In this document: positions 35,429 to 45,941 of the stretch, piece by piece
Numbering within the stretch: the first letter of the stretch is position 1
How the letters are laid out: every line of letters begins with the position of its first letter
Assembly (NCBI GenBank): GCA_028532985.1
Contig: JANCIK010000011.1
Coordinates: forward strand, 1,426,001 to 1,490,000
DNA length: 64,000 bases
Direction: 5' to 3'
Source: Stropharia rugosoannulata
Taxonomy: Eukaryota > Basidiomycota > Agaricomycetes > Agaricales > Strophariaceae
Notes under the pieces: generated by a model
Database searches by the model: none
The model's input: the letters and a program-made list of their open reading frames with translations, nothing else
Told to the model about the DNA's origin: nothing
Position numbers and translations under genes: made by a program

Positions 35429-36086
35429 TGTAGTCTGTTTCTCACACCTGCGGTGAGGGGGGAGTTCAATGTTATCAACCTCATTGAAGAAGCTGGCGAT
35501 TACCCCCGGCTTTCCGGTAAGTATGGCCCGGCATATCTTCCAAGGCTGTCATAGCAGGGTCATAGGTGGAAAGCCCCAGATGTACTAATATAAGGCATGA
35601 TACGAGTGATGCAATTATGAGCGTTGCACATAAGACTACATAAGAAAGTCTAGCCTGATAGCAGAGCGCCTATCTTCGTAATTGCAAATTGCGTAAGGAT
35701 ATGACGGATCAGTAAATAGGCGCTCAACAAGCAGTAGGATCGTAAGGATCAGTACTTCAGTCACTGCTTTGTCAAAAGCTCTAAGTAACGGAGTATTAAT
35801 ACGGTATCCGGGCGTATACATCAGGGATGCGCCATATCTACCACAAAGACAGTTGAGAAGCTTTGAGAAGCTACAGAAAATAGAAAGTCAGGTTTATGTA
35901 AACCGGATCCAATTCCGGCCCGACTAGTACTAACAACTGATGGCGAATCAGGGTCCGTGGAGATTTCAAGTCAATACGGCGCGACCGTGCGAGAAAAGTA
36001 CAAGTATAAAACCAATATCCCAACTTACAGATTGGCTACAGAGGTTTGCTTCTCGCAAGTTTCTCTCCCCTGCTTTCTTGCCAAGT
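35429..36086. other. Divergent intergenic region
   Basis: Between the starts of the EthD-like gene and the GST gene. It should hold both promoters. No coding or repeat feature is supported. Confidence 0.5.
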
Positions 36087-36895
36087 ATGACTATTATCTT
36101 CTACGATATCCCTTCGGCTCTACCGGCCAACACCTGGTCTCCAAACACTTGGAAGCCAAGGTACGGTGTCCTCGATGGCGGAGATACGTCCAGTTATGAA
36201 TAACACTTCTTGCCTCATTCAGGTACTGTCTGAACTACAAAGAGGTGCCGTACAAGACAGAATGGGTTGAGTTCCCTGACATTGAAGCCCACTGCATCAA
36301 ACATGGCATCAAGCCAACGTCTACCAAAGCAAATGGGGCTCCACACTACACGCTCCCAGCTTTGTATGATCCCTCGACGGGTGTATACCTCTCTGACTCC
36401 TTACCTATTGCCGAATACCTCGAAAAGACCTTCCCAGACAAGCCAAGCATCTTCCCGGACAATACCGCGGGGCTTCAAGCTACGTTTGATGACCTCTTCC
36501 GGGACACCGCACTCAGCACTGTCTGGCCTTTCATCTTCCCTGTGGTACAACAGATCCTCAATCCCTCCAGCGCAGAGTACTTCCGTCGCACGCGTGAGAA
36601 GGCCTTTGGAAAGACCCTCGAGGATCTCTTGCCCAAGGGTGAGGTAGCCAAGGAAGCGTGGGGAAAATTCAAGGACGGGTTGGAAAAAGTAGCCGGGTGG
36701 TATGAGAAGACCGGCGGGCCGTTCTTATTGGGACAGACAGTTTCCTGGGCAGACTTTGTTGTAGGCTCGTGGCTCATTTGGATGCGCACTGTGTGGGGAG
36801 AAGACAGCGAACAGTGGAAAGACATCTCGTCCTGGCAAGGTGGGCGATGGAAGAAGCTCCTCGACGATTTAAAGCCGTATCAGACCGTTGTTTAA
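36087..36895 (+). CDS. Glutathione S-transferase, fungal etherase-related (GTE) type
   Basis: Conjugates or reduces substrates with glutathione; this fungal class is related to bacterial beta-etherases. Seen: exon 1 36087..36160 and exon 2 36223..36895, 248 residues. N-terminal thioredoxin-like domain: IIFYDIPSALPANTWSPNTW, RYCLNYKEVPYKTEWVEFPD, the cis-Pro region YTLPALYD, then LSDSLPIAEYLEKTFPD. C-terminal helical domain: FLLGQTVSWADFVVGSWLIW. Intron 1 (62 bp) splits the Arg codon in KPRYC. Plausible substrates are lignin-derived or other wood phenolics, by inference from the class. Confidence 0.93.
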
Positions 36896-37519
36896 CTGGT
36901 GGCTAGAAGGAGAGAAATATTCCGAAATTCTGAAAGGCCGCAATCAAAGGCATACGGGCTTTAGTTTACAACTGTGAAATAAATTATGACATATGTAACA
37001 CAAGCAGTGTAAGAAACTGATGAAGTGTACTTTTACTCTACGCTTGCGCTTCTTCCACTCACTGACTGTCGGGAAGAGAACGGCTTTCTGACAATTAAAT
37101 GAGGAAATCAGGACTCAAACGAATAATTTAAAACATTGTAGAATTGGTGATATGTATAGCGCTTAACTTAAATTTGTATAAGTGATGGATTAGACGGATA
37201 AGCGAATTAGCGCCTAACACATCCAATCTTATTGACTCTTTGTGCCTCCGACTCTGATCCATCATCCAAGGCTGTTGCGAGGAAATTATGTATAGCCAAG
37301 TTTAACATTTATATTTCACCATTATTCGTACGAAAATCATATTACTCCTACGAGTCAGATTAGATGGTGCAGATTTGGTGCAGATACATGTTTGAGGTCT
37401 CAAATTTATTCAGGGTCAAGTATTTCTGGTGCCATCAAGTACGGCGTTGTGAAGAGCAAGATCTATAAGTGGCGTGTAAGTACCATAATTTGTAGTGACA
37501 CTAGCCAGGGTATTAACAC
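36896..37519. other. AT-rich intergenic stretch
   Basis: Between the 3' ends of the GST gene and the small secreted protein gene, which converge. Nothing beyond 3' UTR sequence is supported. The plus-strand open frame across 37392-37676 is the shadow of the secreted protein exon. Confidence 0.5.
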
Positions 37520-37917
37520 TTACCATACTTCACAGATTGTGTTGGGAGAACAGAGGAATGAGTTTACAGGGCCACCAGTATTTACATTGGAACATTGGTT
37601 CCCATTCACAATGGAAGTGCCCCCTAAGGACTCTTGGAAGGTGCAGGAGTTGTTCTCAAAGTACGTGACACAGTGAGTGCCACCACTGGTCTTCAATGAT
37701 AGTCAGTGATCAGTAATATTATTTTTCAGTGATAGGAAACACATACTCGGACGGAATGCCTTCCTGCAAATTGATGGCAGCTTCCATCACACTGAACTGT
37801 TGCGCCCGCATTTCCATCGCAGCTGCTTCCGCTGAAAGCGACAATGGTATCTGCTCTCGTAGATGCCACAGCAAACGCAGCAGCGAGGAGAAGCGAAGAG
37901 AGTAACTTGGTGTACAT
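37520..37917 (-). CDS. Small secreted cysteine-rich protein (8 Cys)
   Basis: Seen: exon 1 37917..37747 and exon 2 37690..37520 with a 56-bp intron (GTATGT, branch-like CTGAC, GAAG acceptor), 113 residues. MYTKLLSSLLLAAAFAVAST is a signal peptide. The mature part has eight cysteines (residues 33, 43, 47, 64, 73, 90, 104, 110), which could form four disulphides, and a TGGPVNSFLCSP segment. The exon 2 frame closes with TAA right after CEVW; a second GT donor two bases before this stop exists but would also give an immediate stop. It resembles unnamed secreted proteins of Agaricomycetes. A role as effector or surface protein is inference only. Confidence 0.75.
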
Positions 37918-38586
37918 TGTCGGAAAAGGCTGTAGACACGAGGAGATACTTGAAAGTATGCGGCCGTCACCTTAATCCCTTCGCTCCTTTATACATACCA
38001 CATTTCTCAACATTGCCTATCATTTCGGAGAAGAGCCTTCATTCAAATGGGAAACTCGTTCATACACCTGCATAATCCATCATTTCCGTAACTTTACGCT
38101 AAGATTCGGATGTCCTGTGGAGCGGCGGGCTTCTCGAGTACCTATTTTTACTGTCGGGTTGTACAACTTACTCACAAGCGCTCACTATGTACCTGTATGG
38201 CTGTGCACATGACTGCCGAGTTACGTGCCTTTTGTCTGTAGTTCAGACGTGATGGTGTATCCAAAGCTTTAGGTCTTCTACCTTAAACAGATATGTACTG
38301 AGTCTTGAAGCTCTTGAAGCTTGAAGGCATACTAGAAATTTGATCTGTGGGACTTCTTTTTAATATCACCTCTCCGGTCTCGATGCGTATCAAATGCTGT
38401 AATTATAAGAGTCACAGGTCGCTCATGGGTGTGAAGAAGGACACTTTGTTGTTTCATGCTCAAACGCAGTCTGCACAGCTGGGCCTCGTGAGCCCATTAT
38501 CTGGCCAACTCGGGTTTCATTGTTTTTAAGCCATAGCGCTCGCCGTGAACATTGCGCAGCTTGACTCCACATCTTTGTAATATAAT

Positions 38587-38607
38587 AAAAGACGGCACCC
38601 GTCTTTT
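38587..38607. repeat. Perfect short hairpin with T run
   Basis: AAAAGACGG, three-base loop CAC, CCGTCTTTT followed by further Ts. This terminator-like shape in a eukaryotic intergenic region has no adjacent recognised gene. Confidence 0.7.
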
Positions 38608-38700
38608 TTGAACCGGAGATTTTGATTAATACCACTGATTCGAGAAGGTCCCGAGCATAAATGTACTCCTTAGCAGGAAGGATGCTGCTTAGAAATAGCC

Positions 38701-38718
38701 AAAAAAAAAAAAAAAAAA
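38701..38718 (+). repeat. Poly(A) tract of 18
   Basis: Eighteen consecutive A residues, about 95 bp after the hairpin. It could mark the tail of a retroposed sequence, but no source element is identified. Confidence 0.9.
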
Positions 38719-39551
38719 CATTGAACTTCCTGACAAACTGGTTGCAAATTTACGTTCACTCTTGTACTACGCACTGAAAACGCACTGAGCAAATTCGGAA
38801 TGCTTGCAAATCACATGAGTTGCCATCCAAATAAGTACATTTTATAACTTAAAATGGCGAATGTCATCACTTCTTCCAAATCGCTTCTTTATCACTTCTT
38901 GCAGTTAGTCACCACCAATAATCTCCAACGTACACTACTACTGCACAATCAGCGCACCTACTTATCCTATCTGCAGTACCCAAGGTACTCAAGGCCAAAA
39001 ATATAGGTACACCCGAGCTGGTCAAGAATTATTTGGACGCAACATGGCAGCACTAGGCTTAGCAGTCATGTAACTTTCAGAGGGGCTTGGAGATCTCATC
39101 GCTCTCACATCTGCAAACCCGTTATCCTCCTGATAATTTATGTGGGTGATGCTTCGCAGCTGTAATCATGAGGGATCACTGACGCGGCCCATAGATAACT
39201 CTACTAGCGTCAAGCTCATGTACGAACATCTGATACTATTGGATTCAAGTCATCTGTCTGAGCTTCCTAGTGCTTTCTGTTACATATTGAGGTATGTGCA
39301 CTATTTGTTCCCGCATATATGTGCATATATTCCAAATATATTCATCTAAGCATTTCTACTATAGGGTAGTCCAGCTCTTCCGCAACTCTGCCGAGTCAGT
39401 TGAGCTTGAGTAAGTTAATCTTGGCAAATTATAATGCATTCAATGAAAAGCATGGCTTACAATTGGCATTTTTCGTTGGTGACTGAATCCATGAACCACG
39501 TGACCATCATCAAGGTATTGCTTCGCGCCGAACAGCAGGATGATGCAGAGG

Positions 39552-39670
39552 TAGGCTCGCTACCAGCCGGTTCTTTTCAAACCCCGCTATGGGTTCGTCA
39601 GAACCGGCTGGGACAAACTGACGCGTCCTTGTAGAGTCACGCTTTTGTGACACGGGACTTAGTAGAATTC
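39552..39670 (+). repeat. Left inverted repeat of the transposon
   Basis: Starts TAGGCTCGCTACCAG, folds through a 12-bp perfect stem (39563-39574 with 39600-39611) around a 25-base loop containing CAAACCCCGCT, then continues with GACGCG and a TAGAGTCACGC block shared with the right end. Confidence 0.85.
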
Positions 39671-39725
39671 AACGAAATGTGGTTCCCACAAGGTAAGCTA
39701 CGTACTACAATTCAACTGTGATTTA

Positions 39726-40452
39726 CTACTCGCTCATTTCTGCTTCCTCTGTCTCCCAATCTGTCTCGTCACTTCCGTCGGACAACTCATCGACTGGCTC
39801 AACAGTGTCCATATCAAGAGCAACATCGTCAAGGGTTGTACAGGCCAGAGTTGGCTCAACCTCGCCTTGAACAAGATCCTCCAGAATTTCATCAAGTTCG
39901 CTCGGCAGCTCTTCTACGGGCCCACTGTCCTCGTTAATTTGATTTCCCTGAACAGGAGCTTTGTCCCCTTCAAGAGCTGGATCGGAGGTGACTGGATCGG
40001 AGGGTTGGACATGAATGGGTGCTGGGGTAGTGGACGCAAGTGTTGGGCTGACTGGACTACTGGTGAGTTGTTCCTTCACTAGCTCGGAGACCGGTTTCAT
40101 TAATCGTCGCTTCTGCAGCCCTTGAAATGCCTTGTTGAAGTCCTGTATTGGATTTGTGGTACTGTTTCCGGACAGATGCTGTAGTCCCACACCAATGATA
40201 TCTTTTACCATCTCTCCATCCTCGAGAACACGCCCTTGGTGAATTTGATAGACCTTATGCTCATTCAAGCTGTCCATGAGTGTGCTTATGTCTCGCACAA
40301 GGTCCGGAGAAGTGTGTCGAGTGCCCTGATCAGATCCGAGTATGTCATTGAAGTTTCGTGCAAGCTTTCGGAGAAGATCAATGCATGGCGAGATTATTTC
40401 TAACCAGTCCCATGAAGGGTGCTCGGAGGAGAGGAATAGTGTGATCGCATGT
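39726..40452 (-). pseudogene. C-terminal fragment of a DUF6589-type transposon protein
   Basis: Open from just inside the right inverted repeat to a stop at 39726, with no start of its own. It reads EHPSWDWLEIISPCIDLLRK, then GSDQGTRHTSPDL, LMDSLNEHKVYQIHQGRVL and an acidic tail ending EEAEMSE. The ISPCI...LRR, G(S)..G.RHT.PDL and EH.VY patterns are those of DUF6589 proteins found in basidiomycete mobile elements. The N-terminal and core parts are missing, so it cannot be an active protein. Confidence 0.7.
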
Positions 40453-40469
40453 CGAAATCAAGTCGAAAC

Positions 40470-40664
40470 GGCCGAATTTCACTAAGTCCCGTGTCACAAA
40501 TGCGTGACTCTACAAGAACGCGTCAGTTCCTCCCAGTCGGTATGTGGGTCTGATGGGATTTCGCTCTCCGCTCGTTGTTTGTCCGCCAAATAAACACCCC
40601 TCCCCTAGCATGTAGCACGTGTAGAAATCCCATCAGCCCACATACCGAACTGGTAGCGAGTCTA
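40470..40664 (-). repeat. Right inverted repeat with internal stem-loop
   Basis: Read on the minus strand it begins TAGACTCGCTACCAG. Bases 40538-40561 and 40625-40647 form a nearly perfect stem (CGGTATGTGGG...ATGGGATTT) around a ~63-base loop. After it the sequence rejoins the left repeat at GACGCGTTCTTGTAGAGTC. The loop differs from the left one, as if hairpin loops were exchanged between ends. Confidence 0.8.
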
Positions 40665-40771
40665 ATGCAGAGGCTATATTTATTTCTCACAATACGCAAA
40701 TAAGTCATCACAAATTAACGCAGGAACACAATGCAACTTGTTCACAATCATCGTCTTTGCGATTGCCTTCG

Positions 40772-42609
40772 ATGTCCTATGACCACGATACAATAACAAT
40801 CAGTCTCCAAGTCCGCTATCATGGCGTCAAAGCCACACAGTACTTCTCCAAATGGTCTGACGAGTCCGTCGCCATCTTCAGGGACGACTTGACCACGCTA
40901 AAGGTTCCACATCCGAAGCGTGATAATATTCAGTTGGTCTCGCATGCGTGCGTGCGTGGTTTTTGGCCAGCTGCGCAACGAGATGGGGTATGTTTCTCCG
41001 TGTTTAATAGCGGCAGCTCTTCACGCAAAACGCACAGCTTCTGCAGAGACAACTGAGTCACTTGAAGAGCATCTTGACACCTTCGAACCCGGAGCTTTCT
41101 GAGCTGTCCATGTATTCAATTCCATGAATGTTACCAGCAGTAGCTCACATGAATGTACAGATCGATATTCTCTATCAAGTTTGGGTATGCTTTTCAGCGG
41201 TCTTCTGCCGTTTTCAATCTCATCTACTTTCATAGGTTGGATCCAGCAGTCCTTGCAAATCCTTTGAAGCGATCATTTCACAGTACATACGCGGACTATG
41301 CTGATAAAAGGCCGAGGCTGGAAGACCAAGCTGATGCTAGACGGCCGAATTCGAGATTCAGCCAAGTTACCTTTCCCGCGCCGTTATCTCTGCCTTCTAC
41401 GTTGGGATCAAGTCCAGCTGCTGTATCTGCAACGCGCTTTGGTGCCTTTCATTCAGGAAGTGTCGGTGTAAACAATCTAGCTCAAAACCGAAGTATAGCA
41501 ACACGGCCTAACAGCAAACCAATACCAACCCAGCCAAGTTTGAAAACCTTCCGGGAATCGTCAAGCACCAGTCTGAACGCCCATACTCCGACTTCTACAT
41601 CGGGCTCGACTCCAACTGCTGTATACGCAGCCCGGGTTAATCCACCTTCTAGTTCCGGGAACGAGGTTGCAAATAATGTAACTAACGGTGCTCTACCGAA
41701 CCCGGTGTCTCAGAACACCATTGCTCGAGCGGCGCATGCGACTGCGTCCAGCGCAGCTGGCCCAAATTCGTCAGCACGGTCTTCTTCCATCATCACGTTA
41801 ACCCAGGGGCAGTACCTCACCCGGGAACAAATTATAGCTATCTTCAAGGCATATGGAAAAGCTCTGCCTGAGGAGCACCCATATCTGACTTCGCAAAAGG
41901 TCACCTTAGCCGAGATAAGGCCGATCCTCGCGCCATTGGTTCGCGCCCACGAAGAACGCGAAGAGCAGATTCGAAAAATCAAGGAAGAAGTGCAAAACAT
42001 CCGCAACGCCTTTATTGCGCAGCGCAGAGAGGAGGAACACGCGCTGGCGCGACTTCATAAGTTAGATCAAAAGGAAGCGCAGGCCCTTTCACAGGTCATC
42101 CCGAGTCTAGGAGGGGACGAGAGTTGTCTAAAGGAACAAATAGGTGAGGGTCTTGCTGGTGCGTACGCTTATGTTATGACTCTTTGCTCGTGTATTCATC
42201 CTGAAAATGTTTCTTAGCGCTGAAGGAAGCTCAAGAGCAGATCTCGAAATTGACCACGCAACTGCAAGGCGAGCAAACACTGCGCGCAAACGCAGAAAAA
42301 TTGCTGGCGTCTACGCAACAGGAGTTACAGAATGCATCTAAGCGACTATCGCAAAGTAAAACGAACCTAGAAGTGGAACAGACAAAACGGAAAGACGCCG
42401 AGGACGCCATACAGGACATTCGACGAGAATGCCGGTCCCCGTTTATTGTCCCAAGTCTGCTTGACGCGTTTGTGGAACTATCACGCATGACTACCAAGGC
42501 GACTATCGCACCGCCTCCTGAAAGTGCGACGCAACATCCCCCAAAGGACGCTGAAGTACACAGCCCTGAGGCGAGAGTCAAGCAGGAACCTGATTACTGG
42601 ATAGCATAA
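40772..42609 (+). CDS. Hypothetical coiled-coil protein with Ser/Thr-rich linker
   Basis: Seen with confidence: an exon from about 41237 (after acceptor TTTCATAG) to 42143 and a final exon 42218..42609 (intron GTGAGG..TTCTTAG, 74 bp). The C-terminal part has two coiled-coil blocks (REEQIRKIKEEVQNIRNAFI; LKEAQEQISKLTTQLQGEQ) with long Ser/Thr/Pro-rich sequence upstream (KRSFHSTYADYADKRPRL...). Upstream exons exist: 41011-41130 reads RQLFTQNAQLLQRQLSHLKS, clearly coiled coil. The joins between 40772 and 41237 are not resolved; one reading needs a 23-nt intron, which is too short to trust. The start at 40772 is a best guess and lies 108 bp from the transposon end. The family is not recognised. 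Confidence 0.6.
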
Positions 42610-42755
42610 CTTATCAATCATCTATGCAAACCTTTATATATATACTTGTTGTAGATGTGATTGGGTAGAATGTATGGGTTTTTTTCGGAGGTCAATAAAG
42701 CAAACGAAGCATGTAGTAGTATGAGTTTCGCGAAGTGAATCATGACACAAAACGT

Positions 42756-45700
42756 TTACTTTCCCCCTTTCTTGCCCCCTTTGCGCTCCTTGCGTTTTCT
42801 GCCTATTATCGCACCTAGCGGATTTGCGTTTGGTTTTGGAACTGATTCAGCGTCGGGGATGACCTTCTCGTCAGCCTTGGATGACACCCGGCGCTTTTTG
42901 GGGGAAGGTTTGTCTTCGTGTTCTGTCTGCTCGTGCTGCCGTTTCGGTCTCTTTTCAGGTGCCTAAAACCTTATGAGTACCAGTCCGGAGAGTCAACAGT
43001 TTTGATAGCTTACAGAGGACTTATCCTGGTTCTTTAATGACGCGTCGCGGCGCTGCACAACCTGGACGTTTTCGATAGAGAATTCCACGATGAGCGCGCC
43101 CTTCACAACTTTCTTGTGTACCACAGCATTATCGATCTCCTCCTTCAAACGCCTGAGCCTAGCGTCATCGGGGTCTGCCTCGTCCTTTGCCTTCTCCATC
43201 TTGAGCAGATGCTCCAGCTCGTCCTTCCACCACGACTCGAAGAGGGGTCCCACCTCGGGATTGTTATTTGCCCAGCGGAGGACGCGCAGAGCATCCGAGT
43301 GTCGGTGCATTTCAACGAAGCCGTATCCCTTGCTACGTCCCTTGCCCGTGATTGGGTCCACACGCTCAGCCTGTCGCACGATTTTGGTCTGCTTGACTCC
43401 GGTATCTCGACCTGTAAACTTTTTCTTCTTGGACTTCCCCTCGCCCTCTTCCTTCTGCTCTACCTTGATCGACTCCTCGGGCTTCTCAGTGGGAGGATCG
43501 GCGAGCTCATCGGCACTGAGAGGTGTTCTGATGCCTTGCTTCACGTCGTGGTTGAATGCCTTGATGGCGTGCGTCATCAGCCGCTTGAGCATACGCTCAG
43601 TGACAAAGATAGGTATTTGTCGCACACTGAGACGCGTCCGCGAGATGAAAAGGGAGGGATTTGATTTCAGCAGAGCGCGACGAGCGTTGAAACTACTCGT
43701 TCGGCGCTCAACCTCTGCAGGCGTCAGGCTGGCTGCCGCGGGCGTGTTGGGCATTATAACTAACACCAGATTAATTTAATTTATAATAAAAATGGCTATA
43801 GAACACAGCGTACCTCCTTCACGTAGCAGATACATATTGCGCTTGTCTGCCTTTTCGCGCATCTTTTCGTTGTCCGACTTGAGTTTGCCTGCTACATCCC
43901 TGGTGACTGCCTTGACGACATCAAGAGTTCGTCCATGTAGCACCAGACTCTGTGCCAAACTTGATGAGGGATCGGGGGTAAGGATCGAAGGTAGTTGGAA
44001 AGGATTCTTTTTGGGCTGGCATGGTCAATGAGTCGGTTAATGTGCAACTACAAGAAGAGAGGTCACGACTCACAACGACGGTCTGACCAGTGGTTTCACT
44101 GCGCAAGAGTTCACTTTGTTGCACCGCGCGATCCGCATCTTCCTTGTTCCAGAAACACGCGAATCCTGTACCCCTTGACCGTCCAGTAGCGTGATCCATG
44201 GTTATTCGAGCATACCGTAGCGGTCCAAAAGAGCGGAATCTATTAGTTCGTCAGTAGCCACGAAGGACGGATGCATGGTAAAATGGAGGATACAATGTTC
44301 GCAGGTCATCTTCTGTTGCTTCGAAGGGGATGTTCCGAATGAATAATGTAGTCCCTTCCTCAGGTGGAGGTAGCTGCGGTTTCGTAGGCTCTTCACCGTC
44401 GCTGTCCTGTGCCTGTGAGTCACTGTCGTCACTACCTTCGTCTTCACTATGAACTCCAAGACCTCCATCTTCCGAATCAACATCATCGTCATCGCTGCTC
44501 GACCCAGATGCGTCCTCCATCTCCACATCTTCGATCTTAGCCCTTTCTTCCTGCCACTTATCCTTGCTCAAAGCCCAGTCAACCGCTATCACACGTTCTG
44601 TCGCCCGTTTTGCCTTCTCGTCGTCACTATGTTGATCTTCGTCTTCCTCGTCTTCATCATCAATATCCTCATTCGCCGCGGTTTTGGCAGCGGCAGCGGC
44701 CTTCTTCTCTAGCCTGACAAGTTTCTTTTTCTTTTGCTTCGCTTGTGCTAACTCCTGCGCAGTTCCAGCACGGAATACAGTCCCGTTGCATCCCTCAACT
44801 GCGCGCTCTGCATCCTTCTTGCTAAGCATCCACACGAAGGCGAAACCTTTCGTCCTGGGTTTGCGGGCGGCAGCATAAGCAGCCGCGGTGGTAGCAGCCG
44901 TGCTACTTTCAGCTTCGTTATCCTTACTCTCTGATGCAGTATTGGACTTCTCGTCAAGCGGTATATGTATTGAATATATTGGGCCGTACGGGAGGAAGAG
45001 AGCACGAAGGTCTTGTTCCGTAGCATTGAAGGGTATATTGCGGACGATAAGACGATTTGCATGACTAGGAGTAGCAGTTGCTTTCCCTTTTGCAGCTGCG
45101 GAGGATTCAGTAGCGCCAGTACGTTTGGAGACGGCCGCTGGTTTGGAGAGCGTGTCGAGGCGCTTCTTCAGGGTCACAGAGAGCAGACAACCTTTGTACA
45201 CATGTGCATGTAATTTGCTGACCGCGTCACTTGCATATCCCGGGTTACTAAATAAAACGTGGGCTAATTACGGTTAAACGATGAATTTTATCCAAATAAT
45301 AAAGCTCACCTGTGCTAGGATCTTCTGCCCCGGCGTCATCTTTGATTGGCCATTCAACCTTCTCAGCTCCAGCATGTTTGCGAATCTTCTTCCATAAGAC
45401 TTTTGAGTCTATTCCCGCAGGCAGACCAGAGACAACAATGGTGCGTATTGCGAGTGGATCGTGAGGCATTTTGGGTTGGCGGGGAGCAGGACGAGGTTTA
45501 GACTCTTTCTTGATTGCTGCTCCTTTTCCTTTAGCGTCTTTGGGCTTTAAAACATTGAGAATCCTTCAACATAAGTTCAAAACTTGGACATACCTTGGAA
45601 GCGGCCCATTGAACGCGTAATTTTCTGTCGACAAGGTTGATGCCATCTTTAGAGAGCTGCTCGTATGCGCTCTCTGCGTCCTCCTTCAGAGCAAAAGAAA

Positions 45701-45941
45701 CATAACCAACGCCCTTGGAGTTCCCCGTGCCTGGATCTGTAACGACAAAGGCTGTCCGCACGGGAGCGATGTCGGAAAATAGCGTTTGAAGATCAACTGA
45801 AGTAGCAGAATATGGCAAGTTCGAGACGAACAGTGTTGCGCTGCCATTACACTTAGATTTTTATAACAAAACACTTGTATAAGCTCACCCGTGTGTCCCA
45901 CTAACGCCTTTATCATCTGAATTGTTTTCTTGTTGATCCAT
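42756..45941 (-). CDS. NOP4: Nop4/RBM28-type nucleolar RNA-binding protein, four RRMs
   Basis: Needed for pre-rRNA processing and 60S ribosome assembly, by family. Seen: eight exons (45941..45889, 45840..45594, 45544..45310, 45263..44294, 44239..44074, 44015..43814, 43759..43014, 42962..42756), all phases consistent, 941 residues. RRM1 begins ATLFVSNLPYSATSVDLQTL. RRM2 begins RTIVVSGLPAGIDSK with LFSNPGYASDAVSKLHAHVY. RRM3 begins NRLIVRNIPFNATEQDLRAL with KGFAFVWM. RRM4 begins TTLFIRNIPFEATEDDLRTL with GTGFACFW. A C-terminal region with GYGFVEMHRHSDAL follows, and a Lys/Arg-rich end (KRKERKGGKKGGK) looks like a nucleolar signal. An acidic spacer lies between RRM3 and RRM4. The ATG at 45941 is the first in frame. 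Confidence 0.94.

Larger units (their letters stand above)
37918..39551. other. Intergenic stretch with hairpin and poly(A) tract
   Basis: It contains the secreted-protein promoter, a perfect hairpin (38587-38607) and an 18-A run (38701-38718). Plus-strand sequence at 39140-39550 has exon-like open segments with donors (GTATGT near 39292, GTAAGT near 39411), but I could not identify a protein. Confidence 0.4.
39552..40664. mobile_element. DNA transposon derivative with terminal inverted repeats and 9-bp target duplication
   Basis: Seen: termini TAGGCTCGCTACCAG (39552) and, inverted, TAGACTCGCTACCAG (ending 40664). Subterminal repeats 39612-39670 and 40470-40530 are about 90% identical in inverted orientation. 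ATGCAGAGG occurs directly outside both ends (39543-39551, 40665-40673), an exact 9-bp duplication of the target site. Each end carries a hairpin just inside the first 15 bases: a perfect 12-bp stem at 39563-39611, and a longer one at 40538-40647. Inside lies the 3' part of a DUF6589-type gene on the minus strand. It is a 1.1-kb, internally deleted, non-autonomous copy. The 9-bp duplication is Mutator-like in size, but the superfamily is not settled. Confidence 0.85.

Noticed and set aside
37392..37676. Plus-strand open frame with a plausible intron
   Set aside because: The complementary strand holds the second exon of a signal-peptide protein with conserved-looking cysteines, which explains the openness better.
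40988..41010. A 23-nt intron joining two coiled-coil exons
   Set aside because: The frame would work, but the length is well below the shortest introns seen here (47 bp). A different donor upstream is more likely, so the junction is left open.
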